From Paenibacillus puerhi (lineage in GTDB: Bacteria; Bacillota; Bacilli; Paenibacillales; NBRC-103111), in the NCBI RefSeq assembly GCF_009846885.1, contig NZ_WUWM01000009.1, positions 124,001 through 188,000 of the forward strand: 64,000 nucleotides of DNA, in the 5' to 3' direction. The notes under the pieces are model-generated. The model was given only the letters and a program-made list of their open reading frames with translations. It had not been told where the DNA came from and did no database searches. A program made the translations under genes and the position numbers. The first letter of the stretch is position 1. Every line of letters begins with the position of its first letter. Positions 53,974 to 61,849 of this stretch are shown here, one piece after another.

Positions 53974-54453
53974 ATGAATGTGTACGATTTTAGCGCCAAG
54001 ACGATCGAGGGCAACGAGCAGCCGTTGGCGGATTACGCAGGCAAGGTGCTGCTGATTGTGAATACGGCGAGCGCCTGCGGCTTGACTCCTCACTATAAGG
54101 GGCTGCAGGAGCTTCACGAAGCCTATGCGGACCGGGGATTGGTCGTGCTTGGCTTTCCCTGCAATCAGTTTGCCGGCCAGGAGCCGGGTACCGAGGCGGA
54201 TATTAAGCAGTTTTGCGAGCTGAACTACAACGTGACCTTTCCCCTCTTTGCCAAAATCGACGTGAAAGGCGAGCAGGCTCATCCGTTATACCGTTACTTG
54301 ACAGAAAACGTTCCGGAGCCGTACCGCACCGGGGATATCGAGTGGAATTTCGTGAAGTTCCTCGTGAATCGCGAAGGAGATGTCGTCAAGCAATTCAGCG
54401 CCCGTACGGAGCCGTCTGATTTGAAGTCCGATATCGAGGAGCTGCTCGGCTAA
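53974..54453 (+). CDS. Glutathione peroxidase-like thiol peroxidase
   Basis: A 159-residue GPx-family peroxidase using Cys instead of selenocysteine. The catalytic residues are Cys35 in NTASACGLTPHY, Gln65 in FPCNQFAGQEPG and Trp124-Asn125 in EWNFVKFLV. The extra Cys at 63 and 81 may form the resolving disulfide with thioredoxin, the usual reductant in bacteria that lack glutathione. Cytoplasmic, about the size of Bacillus BsaA. The ATG follows GGAGGG. It stands alone between the AAA gene (divergent) and larE. Confidence 0.92.
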   Translation: MNVYDFSAKTIEGNEQPLADYAGKVLLIVNTASACGLTPHYKGLQELHEAYADRGLVVLGFPCNQFAGQEPGTEADIKQFCELNYNVTFPLFAKIDVKGEQAHPLYRYLTENVPEPYRTGDIEWNFVKFLVNREGDVVKQFSARTEPSDLKSDIEELLG

Positions 54454-54688
54454 GGCATCCGTCTCACGCATCAAGCTTCCATTTCTATTCCCTCCGGGCC
54501 TTATGGAAAGGGCAGGCGGGAATAGGTCTTCAAAATGTTTTTGCGTCTTTTCCCTAAAAACGATTTCCTCTTTGCCCAAAACGTTCTATAATAGGCTACA
54601 TCGGCCCACTCACGTGCAAAGTATGCTATGGAAAACGTGTGCATAACGGTTTAAGCCGTTGCCGGGTTGGAATAAGGAGGCTAAGCGT

Positions 54689-55531
54689 ATGGCAGGAAAT
54701 GAAGGAAGCATGGAAAGTAAATACGAAAAACTTCAACATATATTGCGGGATATGGGGAAAGTAGTGGTGGCCTTCTCAGGCGGGGTGGACAGCGCCTTTC
54801 TGTTGAAGGCGGCACTGGATACGCTGGGAACAGGCAACGTGCTGGCCATTACGGCGGATTCAGAGACGTACCCCGCGAGGGAGAAAGCGGAGGCGGTCGC
54901 GCTCGCACAATCGCTCGGCGCTCCTCACGAGGTTATCCCGACAAGCGAGCTTAACATTCCGGGCTACGCCGAGAATCCAACCAACCGTTGTTATTTTTGT
55001 AAAAATTCCTTATTCGATCATCTGATTCCAATCGCTGAAGCCAAGGGTTATCCTTTTGTGGTGTTCGGCGCCATCGCCGACGATCTAGGCGAGCATCGTC
55101 CGGGTCTGCAGGCCGCCCATGAGCGCGGCGTACGGGCGCCTCTGCTTGAGGCGGGCATTCGCAAGTCGGAGATTCGGCATATGTCCCGCGGCTTCGGGCT
55201 GGCTACATGGGATAAGCCCTCCTTTGCCTGCTTGTCGTCCCGCATTCCGTATGGGGAGGAAATTACCGCCCGCAAGCTGTCCATGATCGACCAGGCTGAG
55301 GATTTCATCATGCAGCTGGGATTTCGTCAAGTTCGTGTCCGTCAGCATGGCAACCTCGCCCGGATCGAGGTATCCGCTTCCGATCTCGCCGAGCTGCTGC
55401 CTGTGGCGGAGACCGTGCATGCCAAGCTTCGCGAGATCGGCTATGACTATGTTACGCTTGATCTGCTCGGCTACCGGTCGGGCAGCCTGAATGAAGTGCT
55501 TCCTTCTTCGGAGCAAGCATTGGGCGTCTAA
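54689..55531 (+). CDS. larE: LarE-type sulfur transferase, three-cysteine form
   Basis: A 280-residue PP-loop enzyme that makes the nickel-pincer nucleotide cofactor for LarA-type 2-hydroxyacid racemases. The ATP-binding motif is AFSGGVDSA (SGGVDS, 30-35). Three Cys stand at key places: Cys101 and Cys104 in NRCYFCK, and Cys181 in SFACLSSRIPYG. In single-Cys LarE proteins the last one is sacrificed; the three-Cys type is thought to hold a [4Fe-4S] cluster and deliver sulfur without self-destruction. No larA, larB or larC is in the window. The ATG follows AAGGAGG. A TATAAT at 54587-54592 may be its -10 box. A 2-hydroxyacid dehydrogenase follows. Confidence 0.88.
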   Translation: MAGNEGSMESKYEKLQHILRDMGKVVVAFSGGVDSAFLLKAALDTLGTGNVLAITADSETYPAREKAEAVALAQSLGAPHEVIPTSELNIPGYAENPTNRCYFCKNSLFDHLIPIAEAKGYPFVVFGAIADDLGEHRPGLQAAHERGVRAPLLEAGIRKSEIRHMSRGFGLATWDKPSFACLSSRIPYGEEITARKLSMIDQAEDFIMQLGFRQVRVRQHGNLARIEVSASDLAELLPVAETVHAKLREIGYDYVTLDLLGYRSGSLNEVLPSSEQALGV

Positions 55532-55571
55532 GCATTTGCCTCAATTCACCTCAAGGAGATGACAGCGAAAG

Positions 55572-56579
55572 ATGAAAAAGCCCAATATCTATATATCCAA
55601 GCCAGTGCCGCCCGAGGTGCTAAGCTACCTGGAAGAGCATGCAAGCTGCCGGATGTGGGACGGCACGGGGACCGCTTCCCGCGAGCGCTTGTTATCCGAG
55701 CTGGAGAGCGCGGAGGGACTGCTGATGCCCGGCGGCGGGTTAATCGATCGTGAGCTGCTGGATCGCGCCCCCAATCTGCGGGCTGTCAGCAGCATTTCGG
55801 TTGGGTACAATCACTTCGATCTGGATGCGATGAGCGAACGCGGCGTTATTGGAACGCATACGCCCTCCGTACTGGATGATACGGTCGCCGATCTGGTGCT
55901 GGCCCTGATGCTGTCCGCCGCCCGCCGCATCCCGGAGCTGGATGCTTTCGTGAAGCGCGGCGAGTGGCAGCGCGGCAAGGGCCTGGCCGAGGATGCCAAC
56001 TTCGGCTCCGATGTGCATCACCGGACGCTCGGCGTCATCGGGATGGGACGTATTGGCGAAGCGATCGCCCAGCGTGCCGTATTGGGCTTCGGGATGAAGC
56101 TCCATTACTATAACCGTTCGCGCAAGCCGGAAGCGGAGGAGCGGTACGGTGCGGTCTACTCCAGTCTGGAGGAAGTGCTGTCCGTATCTGATTTCGTCGT
56201 GATGATGACCCCTCTGACACCGGAGACGAACCGGATGATCCGCAAGGAGCATTTCGCCCTCATGAAGCCGTCTGCCTTCTTCATCAATGCTTCCCGAGGT
56301 CAGACCGTCGATGAGGAAGCATTGGTCGAAGCCCTGCAAACAGGCGTCATCCGCGGGGCTGGACTGGATGTGTATGATCCGGAGCCGCCTAGAGGGGATC
56401 ATCCGCTTCTCAAGCTGCCTAATGTCGTAACCTTGCCGCATATCGGCTCGGCCACACACGCCACGCGGTTCGATATGGCCATGCTTGCCGCCCGCAATCT
56501 GATCGGAGCATTGCAAGGCGACCAGCAGGTACATATTGTGCCGGAGCTGAGGCATTTGGCAGAAGGTAAGCCTGAATAA
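55572..56579 (+). CDS. D-2-hydroxyacid dehydrogenase (glyoxylate/hydroxypyruvate reductase type)
   Basis: A 335-residue NAD(P)-dependent dehydrogenase. The cofactor fold has GVIGMGRIG (154-162), and the active site is Arg242 (INASRG), Glu271 (YDPEPP) and His290 (LPHIGSAT). The sequence type fits GhrB/GyaR-like enzymes that reduce glyoxylate, hydroxypyruvate or 2-ketogluconate. It begins 40 bases after larE with a CAAGGAGATGACAG site, so an operon is likely. LarE serves 2-hydroxyacid racemases, so the two genes may share a 2-hydroxyacid pathway, though LarA itself is missing. Confidence 0.9.
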   Translation: MKKPNIYISKPVPPEVLSYLEEHASCRMWDGTGTASRERLLSELESAEGLLMPGGGLIDRELLDRAPNLRAVSSISVGYNHFDLDAMSERGVIGTHTPSVLDDTVADLVLALMLSAARRIPELDAFVKRGEWQRGKGLAEDANFGSDVHHRTLGVIGMGRIGEAIAQRAVLGFGMKLHYYNRSRKPEAEERYGAVYSSLEEVLSVSDFVVMMTPLTPETNRMIRKEHFALMKPSAFFINASRGQTVDEEALVEALQTGVIRGAGLDVYDPEPPRGDHPLLKLPNVVTLPHIGSATHATRFDMAMLAARNLIGALQGDQQVHIVPELRHLAEGKPE

Positions 56580-56596
56580 GAATAAAGAAGAATAAA

Positions 56597-56637
56597 GCCG
56601 TCCGGAAACATGAAGCATGAGCCGGACGGCTCTTTCT
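56597..56637 (+). terminator. Rho-independent terminator
   Basis: GCCGTCCGG (56597-56605) and CCGGACGGC (56622-56630) are exact complements, followed by TCTTTCT. It ends the larE-dehydrogenase operon. Confidence 0.88.
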
Positions 56638-56759
56638 GTTCCCGCACGAGGCATCGAATCCGATGGCTCCCAAGCTCGCAATTGTATAGCAATTCCCAGT
56701 TACGGCACCGATCTTTTTGGCGAGTGCTTTTTTGAGTTGCATGTTGTAGGAGGAAATGA

Positions 56760-56803
56760 TTGACAACAGCTCAGCATATATTTATATTATTAATATGCAT
56801 ATT
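56760..56803 (+). promoter_or_regulatory. PadR-gene promoter with palindromic operator
   Basis: TTGACA (56760-56765), a 17-base spacer and TATATT (56783-56788) are a near-consensus promoter. The palindrome AATATGCATATT (56792-56803) covers the predicted transcription start. Autorepression by the PadR protein is likely. The surroundings are very AT-rich compared with the rest of the window. Confidence 0.7.
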
Positions 56804-56842
56804 GTGAATATGAAAAGAATTGTTCCATGAGGAGGCTCCATC

Positions 56843-57364
56843 ATGCAGCTGCAAGCGAAATATGTCATTCTTGGACTGCTATCCACACGCACCATGTCCG
56901 GCTATGAGATCAAAAAAAGCTTCGAAGGCGATATCTCGTTTTTCTTTGATGCCAGTTACGGGAGTGTGTATCCGACCTTAAACAAGCTGGAGAAGGAAGG
57001 GTTAATCGTCAAGACTACGATTGTCCAAACGGACCGTCCGAACAAACACGAATATGCGGTTACCGAAGCCGGTAAAGAAGCGCTCTCCGATTATATGAAA
57101 GGTCCGCTTATTGAGGATCAAGTCCGATCCGATCTGACCATGCGATTGTATTTCGGTCAGAAGGCCGGGGAGAGCGAGATGGCGGGATGGATTCGACAAG
57201 GATTGGAGCAGCATCGTGCGAAGCTCGCAGAGCTCATCCTGCTGATGGAGGAGCATCAAGCGCATATGCCGAGATCGACGAAGCTATCGCTGCAATACGG
57301 CATCGATTACCATCAAGGGCAAGTGAACGCATTGAGCAGGCTGCTTGAGCAGCTGGATAGTTAG
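56843..57364 (+). CDS. PadR-family transcriptional regulator
   Basis: A 173-residue regulator. The winged-helix N-terminal domain has KYVILGLLSTRTMSGYEIKKSF, DASYGSVYPTLNKLEKEGLI and the wing HEYAVTEAGKEAL. The C-terminal Vir_act_alpha_C-type helical domain (about 95-173) gives the dimer. This longer form resembles PadR/AphA rather than the short LmrR type. The ATG follows a GAGGAGGC site. The next gene, a membrane protein, starts 24 bases later and is probably its regulated partner. Confidence 0.9.
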   Translation: MQLQAKYVILGLLSTRTMSGYEIKKSFEGDISFFFDASYGSVYPTLNKLEKEGLIVKTTIVQTDRPNKHEYAVTEAGKEALSDYMKGPLIEDQVRSDLTMRLYFGQKAGESEMAGWIRQGLEQHRAKLAELILLMEEHQAHMPRSTKLSLQYGIDYHQGQVNALSRLLEQLDS

Positions 57365-57388
57365 AAAAGATCGAGGGGGAGAGGCAGG

Positions 57389-57850
57389 ATGGGGATTTTA
57401 GTCTTCTTGCATGTATTGGGAGCGATGATGTTTATAGGGAATATCCTGACAGCGGCGTTCTGGAAGTTAAAGGCGGAGCGGACGGGGGATATTTCATATA
57501 TTCACCGGGTAACGAGAAATGTCATGACGGCTGATTATTGGTTCACGCTGCCGGGCATTGCTCTGATTTTATTGACGGGCCATATCCTCGCTATACGGGC
57601 AGGCTATGCGCTAACCGAATGGAACTGGGTCAGCGTATCCGAAGGCTTATTTGCGCTTAGCGGGCTGATCTGGCTGCTCGTATTGCTGCCGGCCCAGAAG
57701 AAAATGATCCGCGAGAGCGGAAGCTCCGTCGAAGCCGGCAGCTTGAACGCCTCTTATCGTAAAGCTTCCAGACTATGGGACGGCTTCGGCACAGTCGTAA
57801 CGCTGATCCCGCTCGCCGTGTTATATCTAATGCTCAATAAGCCCTTTTGA
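57389..57850 (+). CDS. DUF2269-family membrane protein
   Basis: A 153-residue protein with four membrane helices. The start MGILVFLHVLGAMMFIGNIL has the His-Gly helix typical of DUF2269, and a later RVTRNVMTADYWFTLPG segment carries further polar residues inside the membrane. It follows PadR by 24 bases with a GAGGGGGAGAGGCAGG site, so it is likely PadR-controlled. A related protein is at 2932-3366. Function unknown. Confidence 0.8.
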   Translation: MGILVFLHVLGAMMFIGNILTAAFWKLKAERTGDISYIHRVTRNVMTADYWFTLPGIALILLTGHILAIRAGYALTEWNWVSVSEGLFALSGLIWLLVLLPAQKKMIRESGSSVEAGSLNASYRKASRLWDGFGTVVTLIPLAVLYLMLNKPF

Positions 57851-57990
57851 GTCACGCTTTCTACAGCTTGGGTTGGCTCCTGGAATATGAATGTCTACGG
57901 CTTGCGATAGCAAGACGACGAAATCGGGTAAGATGAACCAAGCAGCATATCATCGACTCGATGGACGTCATATTCGTAGAGGAGGCCGTT

Positions 57991-58959
57991 ATGGGGAAAT
58001 TTTGGGAAATAGTGAAAAAAGGAAATACGTCTTCCGCCGCAGCGGCGCTCGGCAATACGGGCATAGCGGCGCTTAAGGCGGTCGCGGCTACCTTCAGCGG
58101 CAGCGGTGCCATGTTCGCTTCGGCCATGCACTCCGTTGCCGACGCAGTCAATCAGGCTTTCGTCTTTGCTGGCAGCGTATGGGCGGAGAAACAGCCGAAC
58201 CGCAGGTTTCCTGTAGGTTATGGCCGCGTTATTAATATTTTTTGTATGGTGGCTGTTATCGTCGTCACGATCATGGCGTATGAGACGGTCAAGGAAGGCT
58301 GGCATCTGCTGACACATCCGGCCGAAAGCCACAGCATCTGGTTAAATGTCATCGTCCTGTTGATCTCGATAACGGTCGATGGAGCCATCCTGGTCAAGGC
58401 CATGAAGGAAATCGTCAAGGAAACCCGCGTCGATGCGAAGGGGATAGGAGTAGTTGCGGCTTCCTTTCAGCATGTCGGTCGTGCTGCACCTCCGACGCGG
58501 CTCGTCTTTTACGAGGATATCGTAGCGACATCGGGCGCGCTGCTTGCCTTAGTTGCTGTCATCGTATCGCAGCTCACGCCATTCAAGCAGTTCGACGGAA
58601 TCGCGACGATACTAATCGGCTGCCTGATGGTCGGCGTAGCTTTCAAAGTCGGGTACGACAATATGGTCGGTCTCATTGGGGTAGCAGCCCCGATCGAAGT
58701 CGAGACGAAAATTGCGGCGGTTATCTTGAATGACCCGGATGTTACGGATATTAATAAGCTTCGCATCCTTCAAGAAGGGCGTTCTTATCATGTCGAAGGG
58801 TATATTGAGCTGCGTCAGGGTTTTTCTCTTGCCGATGCGGATGATATCAAGTTCAGGGTACGCGATAAGCTGCTCGCCGATCCGGATATTTCCGATGTAA
58901 CGCTTGGCATTATCGAGGACAACGGCATCGCGGATTGGAAGCCGGTGGGCACTACCTGA
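57991..58959 (+). CDS. CDF-family metal transporter, ZnT9-like subtype
   Basis: A 322-residue cation diffusion facilitator with about six hydrophobic segments and a C-terminal cytoplasmic metallochaperone-like domain (about 230-322). The TM2 metal site is SAMHSVADAVNQ with HxxxD. The TM5 site reads FYEDIVATSGALLAL, so the usual HxxxD is Glu-Asp-x-x-Ala, as in the ZnT9-like subgroup. A short insertion (GRAAPPTR) precedes TM5. The ATG behind GAGGAGGCCGTT was chosen over one ten codons upstream. The transported metal cannot be decided from these residues. Confidence 0.85.
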   Translation: MGKFWEIVKKGNTSSAAAALGNTGIAALKAVAATFSGSGAMFASAMHSVADAVNQAFVFAGSVWAEKQPNRRFPVGYGRVINIFCMVAVIVVTIMAYETVKEGWHLLTHPAESHSIWLNVIVLLISITVDGAILVKAMKEIVKETRVDAKGIGVVAASFQHVGRAAPPTRLVFYEDIVATSGALLALVAVIVSQLTPFKQFDGIATILIGCLMVGVAFKVGYDNMVGLIGVAAPIEVETKIAAVILNDPDVTDINKLRILQEGRSYHVEGYIELRQGFSLADADDIKFRVRDKLLADPDISDVTLGIIEDNGIADWKPVGTT

Positions 58960-59004
58960 TCGAAGGGATCACGCAGCGTGCCGTGCGTCCGACCCTAACG
59001 AAAA

Positions 59005-59044
59005 GAGGGAGTTCCCCGCTTGCCGCGGAGAACTCCCTGTTTGG
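59005..59044. terminator. Hairpin between convergent genes
   Basis: AGGGAGTT-CCCCGC pairs with GCGG-AGAACTCCCT around a short loop. On the minus strand it is followed by CTCTTTT, on the plus strand by GTTTGG, so it is a weak bidirectional terminator. Confidence 0.6.
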
Positions 59045-59170
59045 TTAAAGAAATAACTAAATCACGTCCCGGCTTGAAATCATCTGAAGCTCCGGTGCGG
59101 TAGGCAGAAGGGACAAGCTAGAATTATTCGAGTGTTCGTAGGACATCTTGCTATGGTTCCATTGACCGTG

Positions 59171-61315
59171 CTAGTCGGCAGCCAGAGGCGAAACCGCATC
59201 TTCATAGAACAGCTTTAACTCGTGAAGCGCGCGCGTGCATCCGACGTAGAGCAGCTTGGCATCCCAGGCGGTGGCCTCGTAATGCTCCGGGCTCACATCG
59301 ATGAGTATGACCGAATCGAACTCGAGTCCTTTGGACATGTATACCGGCAGCACGGAAACTCCGCCTTCATAGTGCTGTTGTCCGGCTCCGATCCGGTGAA
59401 TGCGCTCGCAGCCTTCCTGAAGCAGCTGCTCATACAGGTGTATGCTGCGGGCCTCGGTGCGGGTGAGGATGGCAAGCGTTCCCGCCTCGCTTCCGGACTG
59501 GAACAAGCGGATTTCCTCGGACAACCGGTCGATCAGCTGCTCCTCAGCCACGTGAGCCAGAGTGACTTCACGGCCGCTTCGGAACACAGGGACGGCCAAA
59601 GCCGGAGGCGGCTCGGTGGATCGTTCCAATACGCGATTCGCGAAATGGATAATCTCCATCGTCGATCGGTAGCTCCGATTGAGGGTGAAGTATCCGCGAT
59701 CCTCTGCGGGGAAAATATCCAGCAGTTCCTCCCAGCGCTGCACCCCCTGATAAGCATGGATGCCCTGGGACACGTCGCCGAGTATGGTGAAAGACCCGTT
59801 CTTCGTATGGCGGCTCAATAGCGCCACCTGGAAAGGAGAGAAGTCTTGAGCCTCGTCAATGACGGTATGATCGAATCTTAGATCGCCAGGGATGCCGAAG
59901 AAGCGTTCCCGAATAAATAATAGAGCGGCCAAGTCTTCCGGCTGCACTCTTTTCTTCTTGGCCATTGCGAGAGTCGCTTCACGCAGCGGCTCCGGCAGCT
60001 CGAAGTCGCCCGAGTCTGACCAGCGCGCAAAGGGAGCGGCTTCCGCAGCAGGCGCGAATAATTCCTTGTAAAAAGTGAAGGGAGTATAGGCCGTCCAGCG
60101 TTTGCTGTATTCGCGAAGGCGCGATGACAGCTTTTTCTTGTAGGCTTTGCGGAGGTGAACCTCCCAAAGCTGTTCGAGCTGCATCTCAGCCCATCGCTTG
60201 ATCCGGGCGAGCACGCGTTCGCGCCGCTTCATGAGCGGCTCATGCTTGTTCTCGACATCAAACCATTGCTTGATGGTGGAGGCGGCCAGGCTTTTCCCTT
60301 CCCAAGGGGAAAAGTCTTCTTCCGGCACAGCTTGACGCTCATAGGCATCCAGGCAGCGCTCGATCTCTTTCATATAAAGGAGAGAGCCTTTCACACGGCC
60401 GGGCGCCTGATCATTCGCAGACGGTCGATTCATGCCGACAGCGAACCACTCGTTCAACCTCGCCGAAGCATCGGGGAGCGAAACTTCGCGGTCCAGCAGC
60501 TCGAGCGCCCAATCGCTGAACGTCGTCTGTTGAATATGGCCGACGCCAAGCTCTGGAAGGACTCCGGAGATATAGTCAAGAAACATCCGGTTTGGGGCAA
60601 AGATAATCATGCGCTCCGCTCTTACTTGCTCGCGATAGTGATAAAGCAGGAAGGCCAGCCGATGCAGGGCAACCGTCGTTTTACCGCTACCGGCGACGCC
60701 TTGAATGACAAGAGCTTCATTTTTGCCGGCACGGATGATGGCGTCCTGCTCGGCTTGGATCGTCGATACGATATCCCTAAGCTTGTTGTCCTTATTCTCG
60801 CCAAGCCGGTACAGCAGGAATTCGTCCGTAACGGCCATCGCGTCCTGTGAACGGTCGAACGTATCGACAACACGCTGAAGCATCTGCTTACGGATCGCCA
60901 GATTGCGCTTCAGATAGACGAGTCCCTCTACAGTGCCATCAGGGGAGTCGTAGGCGGCCGTGTCCAGCCCGCCTGTGAAGGAGTAGAACAAGCTGGCTAC
61001 CGGGGCCCGCCAATCGATGACAAGCAGCTCCGGAGAATCGGCCTTCTCCACTCCGAACTTGCCGATGTATAGCGGGGTCGGCTCCGGCTTGCCGGTTTCT
61101 TGAAAATCCAGTCGGCCAAAATAGGGCTCCGGCATCGCATGGGCAAGACTATGCCGCTTGTTCTCGCGTATCGATTCCAGGACCTGCTCCGACACATCAT
61201 GACCGGTATACCTCGGTACGGCTTCAAGCTGGCTCAGATGGTCGTCCATCTCCCGGATCGTCCGGTTGAGCCGCTCCAATTCCTCTTCATAGGCTTGGTG
61301 CAAAGCGGTTTCCAT
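59171..61315 (-). CDS. helD: HelD-type RNA polymerase recycling ATPase
   Basis: A 714-residue UvrD/PcrA-like ATPase of the HelD group, which frees stalled RNA polymerase from nucleic acid. Motifs: Walker A IQGVAGSGKTT (204-214), IVSTIQAEQDAIIR before it, Walker B HTVIDEAQDFSPFQ, GDVSQGIHAYQG and the late MSKGLEFDSVILID and LYVGCTRAL. The N-terminal coiled coil that enters the polymerase channel precedes EPYFGRLDF at residue 63 and seems short. The ATG has a perfect AGGAGGAATCAC site. It is transcribed alone from its own promoter. Confidence 0.9.
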   Translation of the reverse strand: METALHQAYEEELERLNRTIREMDDHLSQLEAVPRYTGHDVSEQVLESIRENKRHSLAHAMPEPYFGRLDFQETGKPEPTPLYIGKFGVEKADSPELLVIDWRAPVASLFYSFTGGLDTAAYDSPDGTVEGLVYLKRNLAIRKQMLQRVVDTFDRSQDAMAVTDEFLLYRLGENKDNKLRDIVSTIQAEQDAIIRAGKNEALVIQGVAGSGKTTVALHRLAFLLYHYREQVRAERMIIFAPNRMFLDYISGVLPELGVGHIQQTTFSDWALELLDREVSLPDASARLNEWFAVGMNRPSANDQAPGRVKGSLLYMKEIERCLDAYERQAVPEEDFSPWEGKSLAASTIKQWFDVENKHEPLMKRRERVLARIKRWAEMQLEQLWEVHLRKAYKKKLSSRLREYSKRWTAYTPFTFYKELFAPAAEAAPFARWSDSGDFELPEPLREATLAMAKKKRVQPEDLAALLFIRERFFGIPGDLRFDHTVIDEAQDFSPFQVALLSRHTKNGSFTILGDVSQGIHAYQGVQRWEELLDIFPAEDRGYFTLNRSYRSTMEIIHFANRVLERSTEPPPALAVPVFRSGREVTLAHVAEEQLIDRLSEEIRLFQSGSEAGTLAILTRTEARSIHLYEQLLQEGCERIHRIGAGQQHYEGGVSVLPVYMSKGLEFDSVILIDVSPEHYEATAWDAKLLYVGCTRALHELKLFYEDAVSPLAAD

Positions 61316-61365
61316 GTGATTCCTCCTCTTCGTAGCTTGATGCTATGCCTTTAGGCAGAATGAAA

Positions 61366-61394
61366 ATTATACCATAGGAGGATATTCAGGGCAA
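61366..61394 (-). promoter_or_regulatory. Sigma-A promoter of helD
   Basis: Minus strand: TTGCCC (61394-61389), a 17-base spacer and a perfect TATAAT (61371-61366) with the TGG extension. It lies 51 bases before the helD ATG. Confidence 0.7.
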
Positions 61395-61558
61395 CAGAAG
61401 ACTGCAGCCGGCGAAGAAGGAAAAGGGCTTCGCTTCCTGAGGTTGCGTCATGCGTCCTTCCCGCTATATCATAATAAGGAAGGAACAGGTATTCACGCCG
61501 AAAAGCCGAACCTGGATCCCGGCGGATCGGCGGTTCGGCAGTGCCGGCCATGTCTGTA

Positions 61559-61705
61559 TCAATTCCCGTTGCGGTGCTGCTCGGTCGGAAGCTTGCTTTC
61601 CGGATGCCCTCCGCCATGCAGCTTCCGGTTCTTTTCGTCCTTGGCCTGGGTATCGTGCAGCTTGTTGACAAACTGCTCCGTCGTTCCTTTCAGGTTGTCT
61701 TTCAT
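61559..61705 (-). CDS. Small hydrophilic protein (48 residues)
   Basis: A short frame with a very strong ribosome site (AAGGAGGGAACTTC before the ATG). The product is hydrophilic and charged throughout: MKDNLKGTTEQFVNKLHDTQ, then a Lys/Asp/Glu-rich middle and a His/Gly tail (LHGGGHPESKLPTEQHRNG). It has no hydrophobic segment and no Cys. I do not recognise the family; its make-up fits small spore or stress proteins. It lies between fumC (divergent) and helD (same strand, 243 bases on). The ribosome site is the main support that it is real. Confidence 0.6.
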   Translation of the reverse strand: MKDNLKGTTEQFVNKLHDTQAKDEKNRKLHGGGHPESKLPTEQHRNGN

Positions 61706-61738
61706 TGAAGTTCCCTCCTTCCTTGTCAGTCATGTAGG

Positions 61739-61766
61739 TTGCCCCGTTGCCTCGCCTTCCTATACT
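61739..61766 (+). promoter_or_regulatory. Putative promoter of fumC
   Basis: TTGCCC (61739-61744), a 16-base spacer and TATACT (61761-61766), 84 bases before the fumC ATG. Confidence 0.5.
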
Positions 61767-61849
61767 CGAACGGCGAACTTGCGGATGAAGCAAGCCGGGT
61801 TTCGGCAAACTAACCAAGTGATTATTTTGCAGATTGAGGAGGTTCTAGT

